A DNA stretch of 64,000 bases from Oryza sativa Japonica Group (GCF_034140825.1 NC_089036.1:6667001-6731000); one strand, 5' to 3'; positions 24,391 to 40,302 are shown, counted from the stretch's first letter. Notes: generated by a model from the letters alone, not told the origin. Numbers and translations: made by a program.

Positions 24391-25395
24391 TCAGGTGATA
24401 GTTAAAAGCTTTCTCCTTCGCTTCATTCCAATCTTGAAGGGGATGCGGCTAATACCCATCAGCTCAGCTTGCTCTGAAGCACAGAAAAAATGAGCTTCCC
24501 AATCTTATCATAGGAAAATTTCCAAAAATCCTATTCATAATGCACATAATGCTCCCTAAGGCATGCAAAAGAGCTTATGTTGAATAATTCATAAGCAAAA
24601 TAAACAAGAAATTTAACAGTAGATGCCTGTTACGTTACCTAGCAGAATGAAATGGGCACCCTAATACGAAATGCTTACATCAATTGAAGATTAAGAGGTT
24701 GCTATGGATTATTAGCAGGATGCAAGTCAGTCAGGATTAAGGAGTCAACTAACATACAAACTAATAGAGAATTACAAGACTGAGAATCACTACAGTGCCA
24801 TACGCAACATGTAACTATGTAAGGAAACATGCAATACACTGCAGCAGGTCCAATTTCAACACAAAATATAATACCACTATTCTCTGTTCAATGTAGGTTA
24901 CAGCCTATGCCTTGTAACATTGGGCATACAACAATCAGACATGATTCTTTGAAGTGCCAATGCCGCAACAAACATCCAGGATTTAATATATCAAAGCGAA
25001 CATCCATGGTGCATTTAAATAGTGTCATGAGAAAGATGGTGCAATCTTATGGTTGCACTAAAACCTCAAAATCTCTCTACATCATACCAACTAAAGGTAT
25101 ACATGCCAGTGAGCATACGTAAGTGAGCAATGCCATTTTCATCAGCTCTTGCAAAAATAATCAAACAGATGGGATATGCTATGCAAGAATTGTAACATAA
25201 ATGCATAAAATTATTCAATAGAAAAGAATGGCAAATAATGAGTATCCTGACAAAAAGTTGAACGTGGCATACAAAAACTAAATACAAAATTATGTCCCAG
25301 CTGAATGGACATTACCAAAGAGAAAAAATATACAAAGAGTTAACCTCCAAAGTTTCTTCCTTTTTGATCTCTATCCAGGGGTTAGGATGATTCAT
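24391..25395 (-). other. Possible spliced small ORF (about 43 codons) in the GPI8 3' region
   Basis: An ATG at 25395, 52 bases beyond the GPI8 stop, opens a 17-codon frame (MNHPNPWIEIKKEETLE) ending at a potential donor (GAG|GTTAAC, exon 25395-25345). About 870 bases further on, a good pyrimidine-tract acceptor (TTTTTTCTGTGCTTCAGAG) precedes a frame reading QAELMGISRIPFKIGMKRRR and then seven more residues before TGA (24471-24391). Using the second AG of CAGAG the two join in frame; using the first AG the frame stops after four residues. Both halves have a coding-like composition, but I recognise no family and have no expression evidence. It could be a downstream cistron, a separate small gene, or chance. 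Confidence 0.25.
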
Positions 25396-25446
25396 TTATC
25401 TAGAAGAGGATGATGTGTGAACAGCACACTTCATACTTCTTTGTTT

Positions 25447-29121
<3,675 letters not shown>

Positions 29122-29883
29122 GCCAGCCTCCGGCGGAGGGGGAGCGCCGCCGGCGTGGCCGGGTCAGGAATCTAGGGGAGGAGGAGGAGGCGGCGGCGCG
29201 AGATCGTCGCTCCGGCGAACGCGGCGGTGGACTGGGGCGGCGCAGGGTGAAGGGCAGCCGGGGCTGGTCGCCGGTGGAGGAGTGAGGAAGGAAGTCGGTG
29301 GGCTTTTTTGGTCGTGACGAAGCAGGCCTCCTTCGCGTGGATGGGGGCTAGTTGATGGGCTTGCCTCGTTGGGCCGACGAAATGTTAAAAGGACGAAAAG
29401 TCCCATGTGAATAATTTTCACTCTCTTTCCCGATTTCCTTTTTAGGTGGTTTCTTTTTCACCTTGTATTGGTCAGGTATTTATTTGGGAAGTTATGGACG
29501 AGATCCCTAGTGTAGGTCTATTAATGTTTCGGGAATTTTCTCAAATCAGATTGTATGTGTTTACTTGGGGGCTGCTAATTGGGGCACGCGTGCTAGCCGC
29601 GTAACTCGTGTGCGCTCCTCTCTCTCGCTGCTAATGACACTGATTAGTGTTAATGGTAATATTTAATGTTGTTTTAAAAACAATATACATCAACAATTTA
29701 GTTAAAAGTTTTTAAAAATAGTTGAAAGTTTTAAATGTTGGCTTGATTTTTATTTAATATTTGAGTTGAAAGTTTCAAATCTTGAGTTGAAAGTTTTTTT
29801 AAAATTTAAGTTTAAAGTTTTTGTAATTGAGTTGAAACTTATTGGTGGGACGATTGACCCTCATTCGGCTAGATGGTGATGAT
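29122..29883. other. GPI8 promoter/leader and spacer
   Basis: GC-rich next to the GPI8 start (CpG-rich leader), then AT-rich. Around 29690-29850 a motif of the type 'gttgaaagttt' recurs several times in degenerate form, which looks like old transposon sequence. No gene recognised. Confidence 0.4.
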
Positions 29884-31570
29884 GGTGTGTTTAGTTCACG
29901 TCAAAATTGAAAGTTTAGTTGAAATTGAAACGATGTGACGGAAAAGTTGGAAATTTGTGTGTGTAGGAAAGTTTTGATGTGGTGTAAAAGCTGAAAGTCT
30001 AAGGAATAAGTTCATCTGAGGTCCCTTAACTTTACACTGAATTCGATTTTTGTCCCTCGATCGGAAAACCAGACACAACGGGTTCCTCAACTATTAAAAC
30101 TCGTGCAGATTAGGTCCCTCGGCGGTTTTGAGAGCGGTTTTGGCTGACGTGGCGCCTATATGGCTAATTTGACTCGGTCTTCGTCCGATGTGGCATTGAC
30201 GTAGCGCTTACGTGGCAATTCGACCCATGGGACCCACATGTCAGTCTCACATAGAAAATAATAAAAAAATCGTGGGACCCACATGTCAGTCCAACTCACC
30301 CGCTCTTCTTCCTCCTCTCTCCCCATCTCCCTCTCTTCATCTCCCTATCTCTGCTCTCTCCAGGCGCCACGGAAGACAACGGCGCGTGGCGGCGCGCGGC
30401 GACGCGCGGCCGGCGGCAGGAGAGGAGGGAGCAACGCGCAAAGACCGGCGAGGCGGGCAGGGAGGGAGGACGCAGGGAGGCCGGCGATGGCCGAGCGCCG
30501 TGGGCGGGGACTTGATGGCGACGAATGGAGGGAGAGGTGCGCAGCCGACGGCGGCCAGCGGGAGAGGGAGTGGCGACCGCCCTCCGCCGCGGACGACGTC
30601 GAAGTCGACCTCGGCATCCTCGGCGACTCCCTGTTCCGCCTACCGCCGTCGCCGATCCCCTTTTATCGCCCGGGTCGATCTGTTCCGGCCACCGCCATCG
30701 CCACGGGCCCCCTCCCTCCGCGGCGTTCAGGTCATCGCCTCGCGGGCGGAGGAGCATGCCCGGCGCCATCGCCTCGCGGGCCGCAGCCGCGCGGGGCCTC
30801 GTCCCTTCCGCCGCTGACGCCAATGGACGCGGCCGCCGCCGCCGCACCACGCGGCGTCACCGGGCGGCGCCCGAGCTCCTCCGCCTTCGGCGGCCCGCAA
30901 GGCGATGGCACGCCATGGAGCGGCGGGGAGAAGGGCGGCGCACCTCTCCATTCCCACCGCCACGCGGAGTCGGCCGATGCTCAGCCGAGCACGGCTGCGC
31001 CGGCGTCGCCCGCGGCAGCCTCTCCTCGTGTCGCCCTTCCCCACCACGCCGGTCCATCCTCTCCATCCCCACCTTCGCCGGCCATCCTCTCCATCCCCAC
31101 AGCCGTCGGCCTCCTCTTCTCCACACCGCCGCGCCGGCCTTCCCAATCCACCGCCGCCCCGTGAAGCTCCCCTTCCTTCCCTCCTCTGCCCGGTGCCGCC
31201 CCGATTCCTCCCCCCCTACGCCGCCTCCTGGCCGCGCTGCCGAGCCGCCGCGCCCGGCCGCTGCTGTTGACGCCGCGCCGACCTGCCCGTTCCACCCCGC
31301 GCTGATCTCACCTCCATCCCCGCCACCACCGAGTTCCCCGCCGCCGCTAGCCCTTCCCCAAACCCACCGCCGCCCATGGAGCTCACTTCGCCTTCCTCCC
31401 CTTCATTGCCGGTGCCGCGCCGTCGCGCCAAACCGCCTCCGCACGCCGCGCCTGGCTGCGCCGCTCCCTCCTCTCCCGCCGGCAGCCGGCCACCGCGTGC
31501 CGCTGCCTCTCCGTCGCCGGGAGAGAGAAGAGGAGATGAGAGATAGATGAAGGGGGGAGATGGGGAGAGA

Positions 31571-32498
31571 GAGAAAATTGACATTTAGCCATCTTCAGGA
31601 TGGGGTTTCGCCAGAATGCCAATCCGGATTCTAGCTTCGTTATAATGCCATGCTCGGACGGCGCCACATTGCTGCTTTGCCATTCTCACCAAATTCGCAT
31701 ATTTCCAAATGATTTCGATGATTTTCCTTATTAGTTTGGACCGAAATGCCCTCGCCGGTCGGTTTAGTCGAGCTGGTCCAGCCGCATCGCTTGGCAGAGT
31801 ACGCAGCGCCACCACTTCTCTCCGCCGCTACCCCCCACTGCTCCGCCGTCCCCCTCGCCCTCGCCGTCGCCGTCGCTGTCGCCCTTGCCGTCGCCCTTGC
31901 CCTCGCTATCGCCCTCGCCCTCGCCCTCGCCCTCGCCGGTACTCCCCCATCGCCGTAGTCCGCGCGCAGTCCGCGACGGAATGCTTCCAGCCATTTGGAA
32001 ATCGACGAGCTCGACAAAGTTCACAACTTACCCGGCGAGGAGCTCATGCCAAGTGCAGTCCATATGCTCAACCGTCTCTGTCCCGACCTCACACCATAAG
32101 AATGGCGGCGGCGCGACGACGGCTAGATCTGAGGGCGGGGCAACTGCTACATCTGACGCCGCGGCGACGGCTGCAACGGCTGGATCTATGGCGGCAGTGG
32201 TGGTGGTGGTGTAGGTGGCGGGTGGCGGCGGCTAGGTTGGGGGGGAGCGGTGTCGAGAGGAAGACGAGAGGAAGATGACGACTGGATGGGGATCCAGCTC
32301 CCACGCAAGTCAACTAATTTGGTGACAGGGGCAATTTGGTCACACAACGGTGGAAATCATTTGGAAATATGCGAATTTGGTGAGAATGGCAAAGCAGCAA
32401 TGTGGCGCCGTCCGAGCATGGCATTATAACGAAGTCAGAATCCGGAGTGGCATTCTGGCGAAACCCCATACTGAAGATGGCTAAATGTCAATTTTCTC
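31571..32498. mobile_element. Second non-autonomous MULE (928 bp) nested in the first
   Basis: The termini are GAGAAAATTGACATTTAGCC and its inverse, with inverted repeats of roughly 150 bases ('ttggaaatatgcgaatttgg', 'gccattctcaccaaattcg'). A perfect 9-bp duplication, GGGGAGAGA, flanks it at 31562-31570 and 32499-32507. Its interior has a hexanucleotide minisatellite and GC-rich sequence but no transposase. It must have inserted after the outer MULE. Confidence 0.9.
31852..31939. repeat. Hexanucleotide minisatellite, (C/G)TCGCC units
   Basis: About fourteen imperfect copies of CTCGCC/GTCGCC lie in a row inside the inner MULE. They generate artificial Ala-Val/Leu or Pro-Ser repeat frames. Confidence 0.85.
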
Positions 32499-32945
32499 GG
32501 GGAGAGAGGAGGAAGAAGAGGAGGGTGAGTTGGATTGACATATGGGGCCCACGTGGGTCCCACTATTTTTTTATTATTATTTTATGTGTGATACTGACAT
32601 GTGGGGCCACGTGGGTCCCATAATTTTTTTAATTATTTTCTATGTGAGACTGACATGTGGGTCCCGAGGATTTTATTATTTTTCCGGCTCGAATTGCCAC
32701 GTAAGCGCCACGTCAATGCCACGTCATATGAAGACCGGGTCAAATTAGCCACATAGACGCCACGTCAGCCAAAACCACCCTCAAAACCGCCGAGGGACCT
32801 AATCTGCACTGGTTTTGATAGTTGAGGGACTCTTGTGTCTGGTTTTCCAGTTGAGGGACGAAAATCGGATTCGTTAACAAGTTAAGGGACCTCAAATAAA
32901 CTTATTCTAAAGTCTAAAAGAAAAATTTTGGAACTAAACTCTGCC

Positions 32946-33563
32946 GTTGTACTCTTTCTTACCCTCCTCATTCTTGGCCATGATGCCTGGATCACACCTT
33001 CTCTTCACCTTTTCTTCTCAAGCCAGCTATGATTATGGCTTTGTACCTGTCACGCTGACATCACTCCTCTCCTCCACCATGGCTTGTACGGCCGTGCCAT
33101 GCATGCAGTCTGATGCAGAGCTTTGTTGAATTGTTGCCCAGATGACGGCGGACACAGATGCAGCCATGCAGGATGCTCCTAGAAGGTGGCCAGCTTCACC
33201 GCGAAGCGCCACGTGTCTTCCACTCATTCGCTGAGAGAGAAGATAAAAAAAAAAGAAGAGAAAAAACTTCAACCTGGCAGAAAAGCAAGTACACAGAGTT
33301 CAGATTTATCATCGTCGCCGACGGGGACGGAGAGCAAAGCCGCCACGCTGTCAACCGTCCAGCCAATCCCACGCTCACACCTGCCACTGCCCCACATCCC
33401 CGGGCCCACCTGCCAGTCCCCGCCACCTTTCCCCCCAAAGATCCAAATCTCCTCCTTTTATTATGCCAAACCCACCCCCACACGCGCGCACGACACGACA
33501 CGACACGAGCGCGCGGCAGCAGCAGCAGCAGAGCGAGCTCGAGCTCCAGCTGCGTCGGCCGCC
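32946..33563. other. Promoter and leader region of the tetraspanin gene
   Basis: No separate gene seen. The 3' half has short C-rich stretches and a 'cgacacgacacgacacgag' repeat near 33491-33510, shortly before the start codon. Confidence 0.4.
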
Positions 33564-36123
33564 ATGGCGGTGAGCAACAACATCACGGCGTGCGTGACGC
33601 TGATGGCGCTGATCTGCGCCGTCCCGGTGATCGCCTCGGGCGTGTGGTTCGCGTCGGCGCAGGGGGAGGAGTGCGCCCGCCTGGCGCGGTGGCCGGTGGC
33701 CATCCTGGGGGGCCTCATCCTCCTTGCCGCCCTCGCCGGCTTCGTCGGCGCCTACTGGAACCGCCGCCGCCTCCTCGCGTTCTACCTCTTCGCCATGGCG
33801 TCGCTCATCGCGCTGCTCATCGCGCTCCTCGTCTTCGCCTTCGCCGTCACCCGCGGCTCCGGCGCCTACCCGGTGCTCGGCCGCGCCTACGACGAGTACC
33901 ACCTCGATGGCTTCTCCATGTGGCTCCGGGGCTACGTCTCCGACGACCCGGCGCGGTGGGAGCGGATCAAGGCGTGCCTCGTCGTCTCCGACACCTGCAA
34001 GAAGCTGGCGCGCCAGGCCGGGTTCCTCACCGCCGACCAGTTCTACCAGTCGCGCCTCTCGCCACTCCAGGTATAGTTTTTTTTTTCTTTAATCTCATTT
34101 TGTTCTTTAATCTCATTCTGTTATTAGCTACTGTTAATCTTAATCATCTCATCGACTAGTTAAACTTGTCTTACCATCTTCAGAATATTTTAACTGAGTT
34201 CAATAAGATTTCATTATCTAAAAATCCTAGTGTTACCACTATAAACTTACTAGCGGTTGATTTTTGAAGATAAAGCTATAAGCTTAGTTAATTAAATCCT
34301 TTTAACCTCTTTTCTATATATCACTTACTCCTGTTTTACTGCATAAAACATAGTCAATACTTGAACTCCTTGCATTTTAAGACGACTTTTATTTAGAAAC
34401 AGAAGTGTTAAAATTACCCTGACCGTCCATGAGCACATGAGCAGCTATGACTTCTAGCTGAAACAAAGCGTAGAACTTTTCTTTTTTTTTTCCCTTTCCA
34501 AGGATCAGCTTCTCTGAGCATCTAGAGATAGGAGATGCTACTGGAAGAGAAGAATCAGATGGCAACTTTATATCTCAGTAGGACACATATATAAAAAAAA
34601 GAATGACTGAATTATCAGCACTGCTCGCTGTCACTGAGCGGTGGGCCATCCCTCTTTTGACAGTGTACAAATGCAAGTGCTCTAAAGGGGAATCCATGTG
34701 TAGGTCCATGTAATTAAGCTTTTTTTGGGTACAAATCAGGCAATGACATGGACGGGGAATATAATTGCGTAATGGGGCGATTTCCTGGTCGGATGTGCTT
34801 TGCTTAACAAAAATTCTCCATGCTTTTGTTAGCTACAAAGATTATAGAGACAGGTCATTTTCAGTTTTCCTTTTTCCCAGAGAAAAAGAGAAAGGAGATA
34901 ATTCAGTATGTACATAAGGTTTTCTTATTACAGACAAGATTGGAGACAGGAGTTCGTGGGCGGTGCATGGGGGAGTGTGATTAATTTTGGTCTTGTTGAT
35001 TTTAGAGTTCATTACTGATTTTGTGTTGCCAACGTATGGGGCTTAGAGTTTTTAAGAGTTATCATCTCTCTGCGTCCTCATCCGCGCAGAGTTTGTCTGT
35101 CTGTGACTGAACATTTTAGTACTGATGATTAGCCTCGAGGCTCATGCGTCTGTCTAGGAAGAAGTATCTCTGGATCTGCCTGCCTTGGCACCATCCATCC
35201 TTGGTGCTTCATGTGGTGTAAAAGCCAAAAACAAAAAATCTCACAGATCTACCTGTACCAAGAAATAGATACCACACCGACAAATGATTATATTTTTTTC
35301 ATCTCCAATAAAAATAAAAATAAGTTTTGGCTTAACTTTGTTGGTGCAAGCAAACTACTCTGTTTTATATTATAAACCGTTTCGAAGTCAAACCTCTTTA
35401 ACTTTAACTAAGCTTATAAAAACTAGCAATATTTTTAATAGACGTTAACAAAACTATTGTCGATGTTGTTATTTTTTTTAAGAAAAAAACTTCATATGTC
35501 TTTTGTGTTATAACATAAAATGGAGGTACTTAACTTCGAAAAAGAAAGAACATTCAAATTCTTTTTTAAAATTAAATTAAGCGTGCTATTCTCAATTTAT
35601 TCTTAATCAGACTAAAATCAAACTTTCTGGTGCTTATAAATTATTATATTTCAGTTTTATCCCATTCATAGAAAGGAGATAAAATGAGAAATCTTTACCG
35701 TCCAATCTAATTAGACAATACTAGAGGTGTAATATCAACTCATCAGCTATGAATAACTGTTCATCATCTGAAAATGAGAAAAAAAAATAATCTCCTGTGT
35801 GTGTGTTATATATGCAGTCCGGGTGTTGCAAGCCGCCGGCGGTGTGCGGGTACAACTACGTGAGCCCGACGGTGTGGGCGGGGCCGGCGGCGCGGCCGGC
35901 GGCGGACGCGGACTGCGGGGCGTGGGGGAACGACCCGTCGCAGCTGTGCTACGAGTGCGAGTCGTGCCGCGCGGGCCTCCTCGCGGCGCTCCGCGCCCAG
36001 TGGCACCGCGCCAACGTCGCCCTCGTCGTCGCCACCGTCGCCCTCGTCTTCCTCTACCTCGTCGGCTGCAGCGCCTACAAGAACGCCCAGGCCGAGGCCC
36101 TCTTCCGCCGCTACAAGTGGTAG
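33564..36123 (+). CDS. Tetraspanin (270 aa, 2 exons)
   Basis: Four-pass membrane protein of the plant tetraspanin family, which organises membrane microdomains. Exon 1 is 33564-34070 and exon 2 is 35818-36123; the intron of 1747 bases has GT..AG ends and phase 0. The start MAVSNNITACVTLMALI fits family N-termini. Hydrophobic segments lie at about residues 7-28, 46-64, 71-93 and 233-253. The large extracellular loop (about 94-232) has the plant GCCK-type signature SGCCKPP at the exon junction (residues 170-176), plus further cysteines (VCGYNY, DCGAW, CYECESC). The tail YKNAQAEALFRRYKW is short and basic, as in relatives. I do not assign a numbered TET symbol. Confidence 0.92.
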
Positions 36124-36979
36124 CAGCAGCAGCAGACTTCCCCCCCCTTGTAATGCAATGCCCTCTGCTTCAATTCAGCTTCAGAATTTGCTTTCTCTTC
36201 TTGTGAGTTGTGATCAATGCAAGTTGTATGGTAGTAGAACATGCTAGATTTGGGTTATTGTTTGTACTGTTGTAGATTTGGAGTAGTAGTTAAGATTCAT
36301 GGCCAGATTGTGATCTAAAATTTCAGTGTGATTTGGTTGGTTTATTATGATGGGAATTTGTCGGTGTTCGTCACTGACTGAATTAACCTGCTACTACTAG
36401 TAGATGTATGGATCATGGATTGGTTTGTTCAGGGGACAAAAACCAAGCATGCTGCGTGTCAATCTTGAAGCTAGTCAGGTTTTGTCAGGGTCGTCATCTT
36501 GCAATTGTCTCTTCTCTTGGATGCCATCTGACTGTCTATTGCATGTCAGTTACTGTACTTGCTTAGTCACATGGCCACAGTTCGATATACAGTAGACCAC
36601 ATACCTGTCTGAAATCCTGACTCTTCAGTCCCTGTAAAAGCTGTAACATCTCCAAACAAAACAACTGTCTTTCTGAAAGAGAATAGTAGTTCAGTTTTTT
36701 CACACTTCAGTATCGACCCCGAGTCTGAACTCTGAAGATCAGCTTCAAGTATACATACATACAGTACATCTAAATAAAATTGTAAATGTATAGTAATTCT
36801 AGTTCATGGTATTTTGAGCACTTATACAGGTTACATCTACACAACCATTTTTTCTTTTCAGACAACACGCATTAGAGTGTAGTGACATCTACACAAAGCA
36901 AGACCTGAACACACCGTAAACAGCTGAACACAGTAAAAGTACCATCTAACTGAAAGTTCAGACTTGGGAGAGCCACTAA
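36124..36979. other. Convergent 3' flanks of tetraspanin and CASP-like genes
   Basis: 3' UTR sequence of the plus-strand tetraspanin on the left and of the minus-strand CASP-like gene on the right. No other coding sequence recognised; the small frame at 36404-36595 looks like chance. Confidence 0.4.
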
Positions 36980-39278
36980 CTAGCCTGAAACTACAGGCTT
37001 GCCTTGCTCCTGCGACAGCTGCTGCTTGGAGTTGGATTGAGATGGTGGGTTGAACTTGGTGAAGACCCTGAAGGCGGAGATGAGGGAGAGCGCCATGAAG
37101 CAGAGGAGGGCGGCGGCGTTGAGCGCCACGGACACGGTGGCGGCGCCGCAGAAGCGGCCGAAGTAGGAGCACACCTCCCCCCACGACACCTCCCGGTCGC
37201 CCTCCCGCGCCAGGTACACCACCTCCGCCGCCGCCGACGCCGACGTCAGCAGCAGGTACGCCGACGCCTGCTCCGGCAACGGCCACCGCCGGATCAAGAT
37301 TCGGTCAGTGTTTTTTATGTGTTGCCATTGTTTAACTGAATTGCTGGAAAATTTCCGCTAGTATTTGTATTTTGTCTCCAAAAACTTTTAGATTTGTGAT
37401 CATCGGATTGCCTTAATATTTGTGCATGAAAAAAAATGCAAGAAAGAAATTTTCACACGGATCACGTATATGTTGCTAGCCAACCAAATCATAATTGAAT
37501 ACATGTTTTATATAAATTATATGGTTGTTACAATGCAGTTAAAGTGTAGTTTAATTACACTTCAATTATGCTATAATTATATTTGAAAGTTTTTCACTTA
37601 AAAAACATACGGCAATTTTTTACATACTCCCTTGTTTAATTTGATCCACAGTTAAGGATGTCTCCGAATCTCATGTGATTATACATCGATGCTTTTTTCC
37701 TTAAAAGAAGAAACACAACGCAATCATAGACCGCTCACAACGCGCAAACCCATCACTATGAACGTACGAACGGACACCTTACCTTTACGATCATATCTGA
37801 TAAACTGAATTGCTATATCTACGATGCATAGATGTTGGTTCTATTAAACAGATGATATGTTGATATATACTATCATTGATGACTTGTTTTCTTAAAATTA
37901 AAAAAAACAATAATCTCCTGATGAAACTGGATTTATATTAGTACTAGGATATACTAGGTTGCATGCTGCTGCTGCTACATTTGTACATAAGGATAGTGAA
38001 TTGGTATCATGTTAAGCTCAAGAAGAGTGTTTTTTTCCCTTCAATATGCTCTGTGATGAAATATGCGTCTAAAATCTGAATCAAGTAGTTCAAGATAGAA
38101 TGGCATGTTTATTGCCAATATTATATTCCTTTTAGGTTTCTCTATCGGTTTATCCTGTGCCCATAATAAGAATCTAGCTTCCTTCCAGTACTAATTATTG
38201 ATGTACAGTTTAGCCTTGACCAACTTATTAATTATAATCTTATCCTAGCAAGTATTAGTACTAAACACTTCCCTTGTATGTACTTATGTATATTATAATA
38301 CTTACTCTATATATGATTGAATCTTTTTTTGCTGCAAAATATATGGTTAATTGATCATTTTTTCTTTCTTTCATTTTCAGATTTTCTTTTAAAGAAACAA
38401 TATAGAAGTTTTCTGATGAGATGAATATAAAGAGGGAGAAGCGAGGTTAGGAGTAAAACCTGATCCAGGAGGAAAATGAGCCAATCAAAGCGAGTGATGA
38501 ACCTGCAGGATGACAGCAGGATGGAGGCCACCGAGTAGGCAGCCGTGATGGCGTTGATCCAGACCAAATACCTGATGGAAAAAAAACATTGAAGTTTAGC
38601 ATCGTAATACTGATTATCTAATAATCTGAAGAACAAACTGCACAAAGTCATCCTATAATTTATCTAAAACTAGATTAATAGGAGCACAGGGACGGTAAAT
38701 AAATATATATACATATCAGCACATGAATAAAAAAAGAACCCAATAACGCCTTTATTGTTTGGCCAAATGCAGATAATACGCCATTCGACGTATTAGCAAA
38801 ATAATAATAATTTATATATTAGATTTTTATATATGTGTTCTTAGCGACTTAAATGTCAAAGTAAAACATAAACTTTAATAAAAACTTTCAAATTAACTTT
38901 AAAATTCGGTTTGAAAATATAAATTTTGGCAGCCACTGATACTGTAAGGAGGAAACGATGGAGGCTATGTCAAGGTGATTGATTAGTAAAATTCAATTTC
39001 AGGAAAGTGTTAGTACTGTAATTAATTAAGAAGATAACTAGTCAAGCAAGACGGAGCACACGGTGAGTTTACCTGAAGCCGGAGAGGTCGGAGAACCTGA
39101 CCTCCCCGTAGGTCTCGTCCACCTGCTTGTTGGTGGCCATCTCCCACACCGACGCCACGGCGAGCGGCACCGCGCACACCCGGAGCCCCAGCTCCGCCAG
39201 CCTGAACGGCGCCGCCACCTTCACCTTCTCCTCCTCCGCCGCCGCCGCCGCCGCGGTGCTCCCCTCGCCGCTCCTCAT
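36980..39278 (-). CDS. CASP-like membrane protein (201 aa, 3 exons)
   Basis: Member of the CASP-like (UPF0497/DUF588) family, relatives of the Casparian-strip scaffold proteins. Exons: 39278-39073, 38571-38460, 37267-36980, all GT..AG and in frame. A cytosolic N-terminus with an Ala and Glu run precedes four membrane segments. The first contains the conserved Arg ([13 protein letters not shown]). The third contains the conserved Asp in [20 protein letters not shown]. The C-terminus is a short hydrophilic tail ([18 protein letters not shown]). The overall pattern is closest to the CASPL2 group as I remember it. The function of this member is not known to me. The frame extends upstream of the chosen Met; MRSGEGST is chosen because it gives the usual family length. 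Confidence 0.88.
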
Positions 39279-39695
39279 CTTCTCCGACGACGACGACGGA
39301 AATTTCCTTCGCCTATTCTTTCTCCGACCTGTCTCGGTGTGCGAGGAGGAGAAAATCGGTGAACTGTGAGGACTTTGCGCGCAAGAGTCCAAATTGGAGT
39401 GGAGCTAGATAGATAGATATAGATATATGGCGGGATTGGTGGCTTGTCGTGCAGTGTGAATGACTAGCGAGTGTGTGTGTTCTTGCTCGCGAGTGTGGGG
39501 GGTGGGGCCCACGGAATGTCGTCGCGGCGCGCGCGAAGACTGGACGAGTATGGCAGGTGTAACGTGGGCCGTCCGATGTTGTGATGGACGGATCGGATCG
39601 GATAGGATGGAGTGCGTGAGTTGCCGGGGCAGCGAGGGCAAGGTGAACAGTGTGTGTACAGCGATGGCTGTTGAAAATTATTTTATTAGTAGCTA

Positions 39696-39938
39696 CTCCC
39701 TCAGGATAAACAATACTTTGTTTTGAATATGACTATTATCAAATTTTTAAAACTTCGACTATAAATATCACATAAGATATTTGTCTTAGGAATGTGGAGA
39801 CCATATATATAGATTGGTGGTAAAAAGTACTTCAATAAAACCATATATTTATTTTGTAATAAAAGTAGTGATCAAGGTTATTTTTTGGAGATTGTGTCCT
39901 TGTTCAAAACAATAAGTATTATCTACCTGAAGAAAATA
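39696..39938. mobile_element. Degenerate Stowaway-like MITE
   Basis: CTCCCTCAGGATAAACAATACTT at the left and an inverse 'aataagtattatctacctga' at the right, between TA dinucleotides. Inner arms 'tttgttttgaat' and 'gttcaaaacaa' also pair. The right end is approximate. Confidence 0.5.
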
Positions 39939-40302
39939 GTAGCTAGGGCTCATTAATAGTTTTTGATATTTTTTTACGAAAATTTACATTGTGACATCTT
40001 ATCCCAATTAGGATGTGCCTTGTGTGGCCCATGAGAACGGTGTCAATATGTTTGATATCACATTACTAATTAAAAAATTGTGGAACCAACTTATAAGGAT
40101 TTGTTCCTCCAACCATATTATTTATGGTTTAACCTTTTATCATGAAACAAATATGAAAGTTTAAGTGGGGTGGTATGTGTAGCAAGTGGACCCACCCATC
40201 AAGTGGATTGATTTGCATGGTTCTAGAGGACGGACTATTACATACAGGATTATTTAAAGGGATTTAAACTTGGTTTTAGAGATAAACTTGAAGCTCACAC
40301 CC

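Larger units (their letters stand above)
19305..25446. other. Six-kilobase intergenic region between BGAL and GPI8
   Basis: Apart from two MITEs listed separately and a possible small spliced ORF near its right edge, I see no gene. Fragments resembling Stowaway ends occur near 22700. A short inverted repeat ('tgccatatcc' and 'ggatatggca', about 23317 and 23367) lies in otherwise unremarkable sequence. The last few hundred bases must contain the GPI8 3' UTR. Confidence 0.45.
30003..32908. mobile_element. Non-autonomous MULE with 9-bp target duplication
   Basis: The termini are GGAATAAGTTCATCTGAGG and, inverted from the right, AGAATAAGTTTATTTGAGG. The inverted repeats continue for about 250 bases on each side ('ggtcccttaac', 'aggtccctcggcggttttga', 'gacccacatgtcagtctcacata'). 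The element is bounded by a perfect 9-bp duplication, AAAGTCTAA, at 29994-30002 and 32909-32917. Long TIRs plus a 9-bp duplication identify a Mutator-like element. The interior (30350-31560) is very GC-rich and gives long proline- and arginine-rich frames on both strands but no transposase. It may hold captured host sequence (Pack-MULE) or non-coding filler. A second MULE lies inside. Confidence 0.88.
29884..32945. mobile_element. Tourist-like MITE, host of a MULE insertion
   Basis: The left part (29884-30002) begins GGTGTGTTTAGTTCACG and the right part (32918-32945) ends AACTAAACTCTGCC, an inverted pair like the 11308 element. The interior text 'gttgaaattgaaacgatgtgacg' is the reverse complement of that family's interior. 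The two parts are separated by the MULE at 30003-32908. The original MITE would have been about 150 bp. The 3-bp target duplication is not clear. Confidence 0.7.

Noticed and set aside
30525-31550. 341-codon proline/arginine-rich frame
   Set aside because: Lies inside the outer MULE, overlaps open frames on both strands, has no recognisable domain, and looks like an effect of high GC content. Kept only as possible captured sequence.
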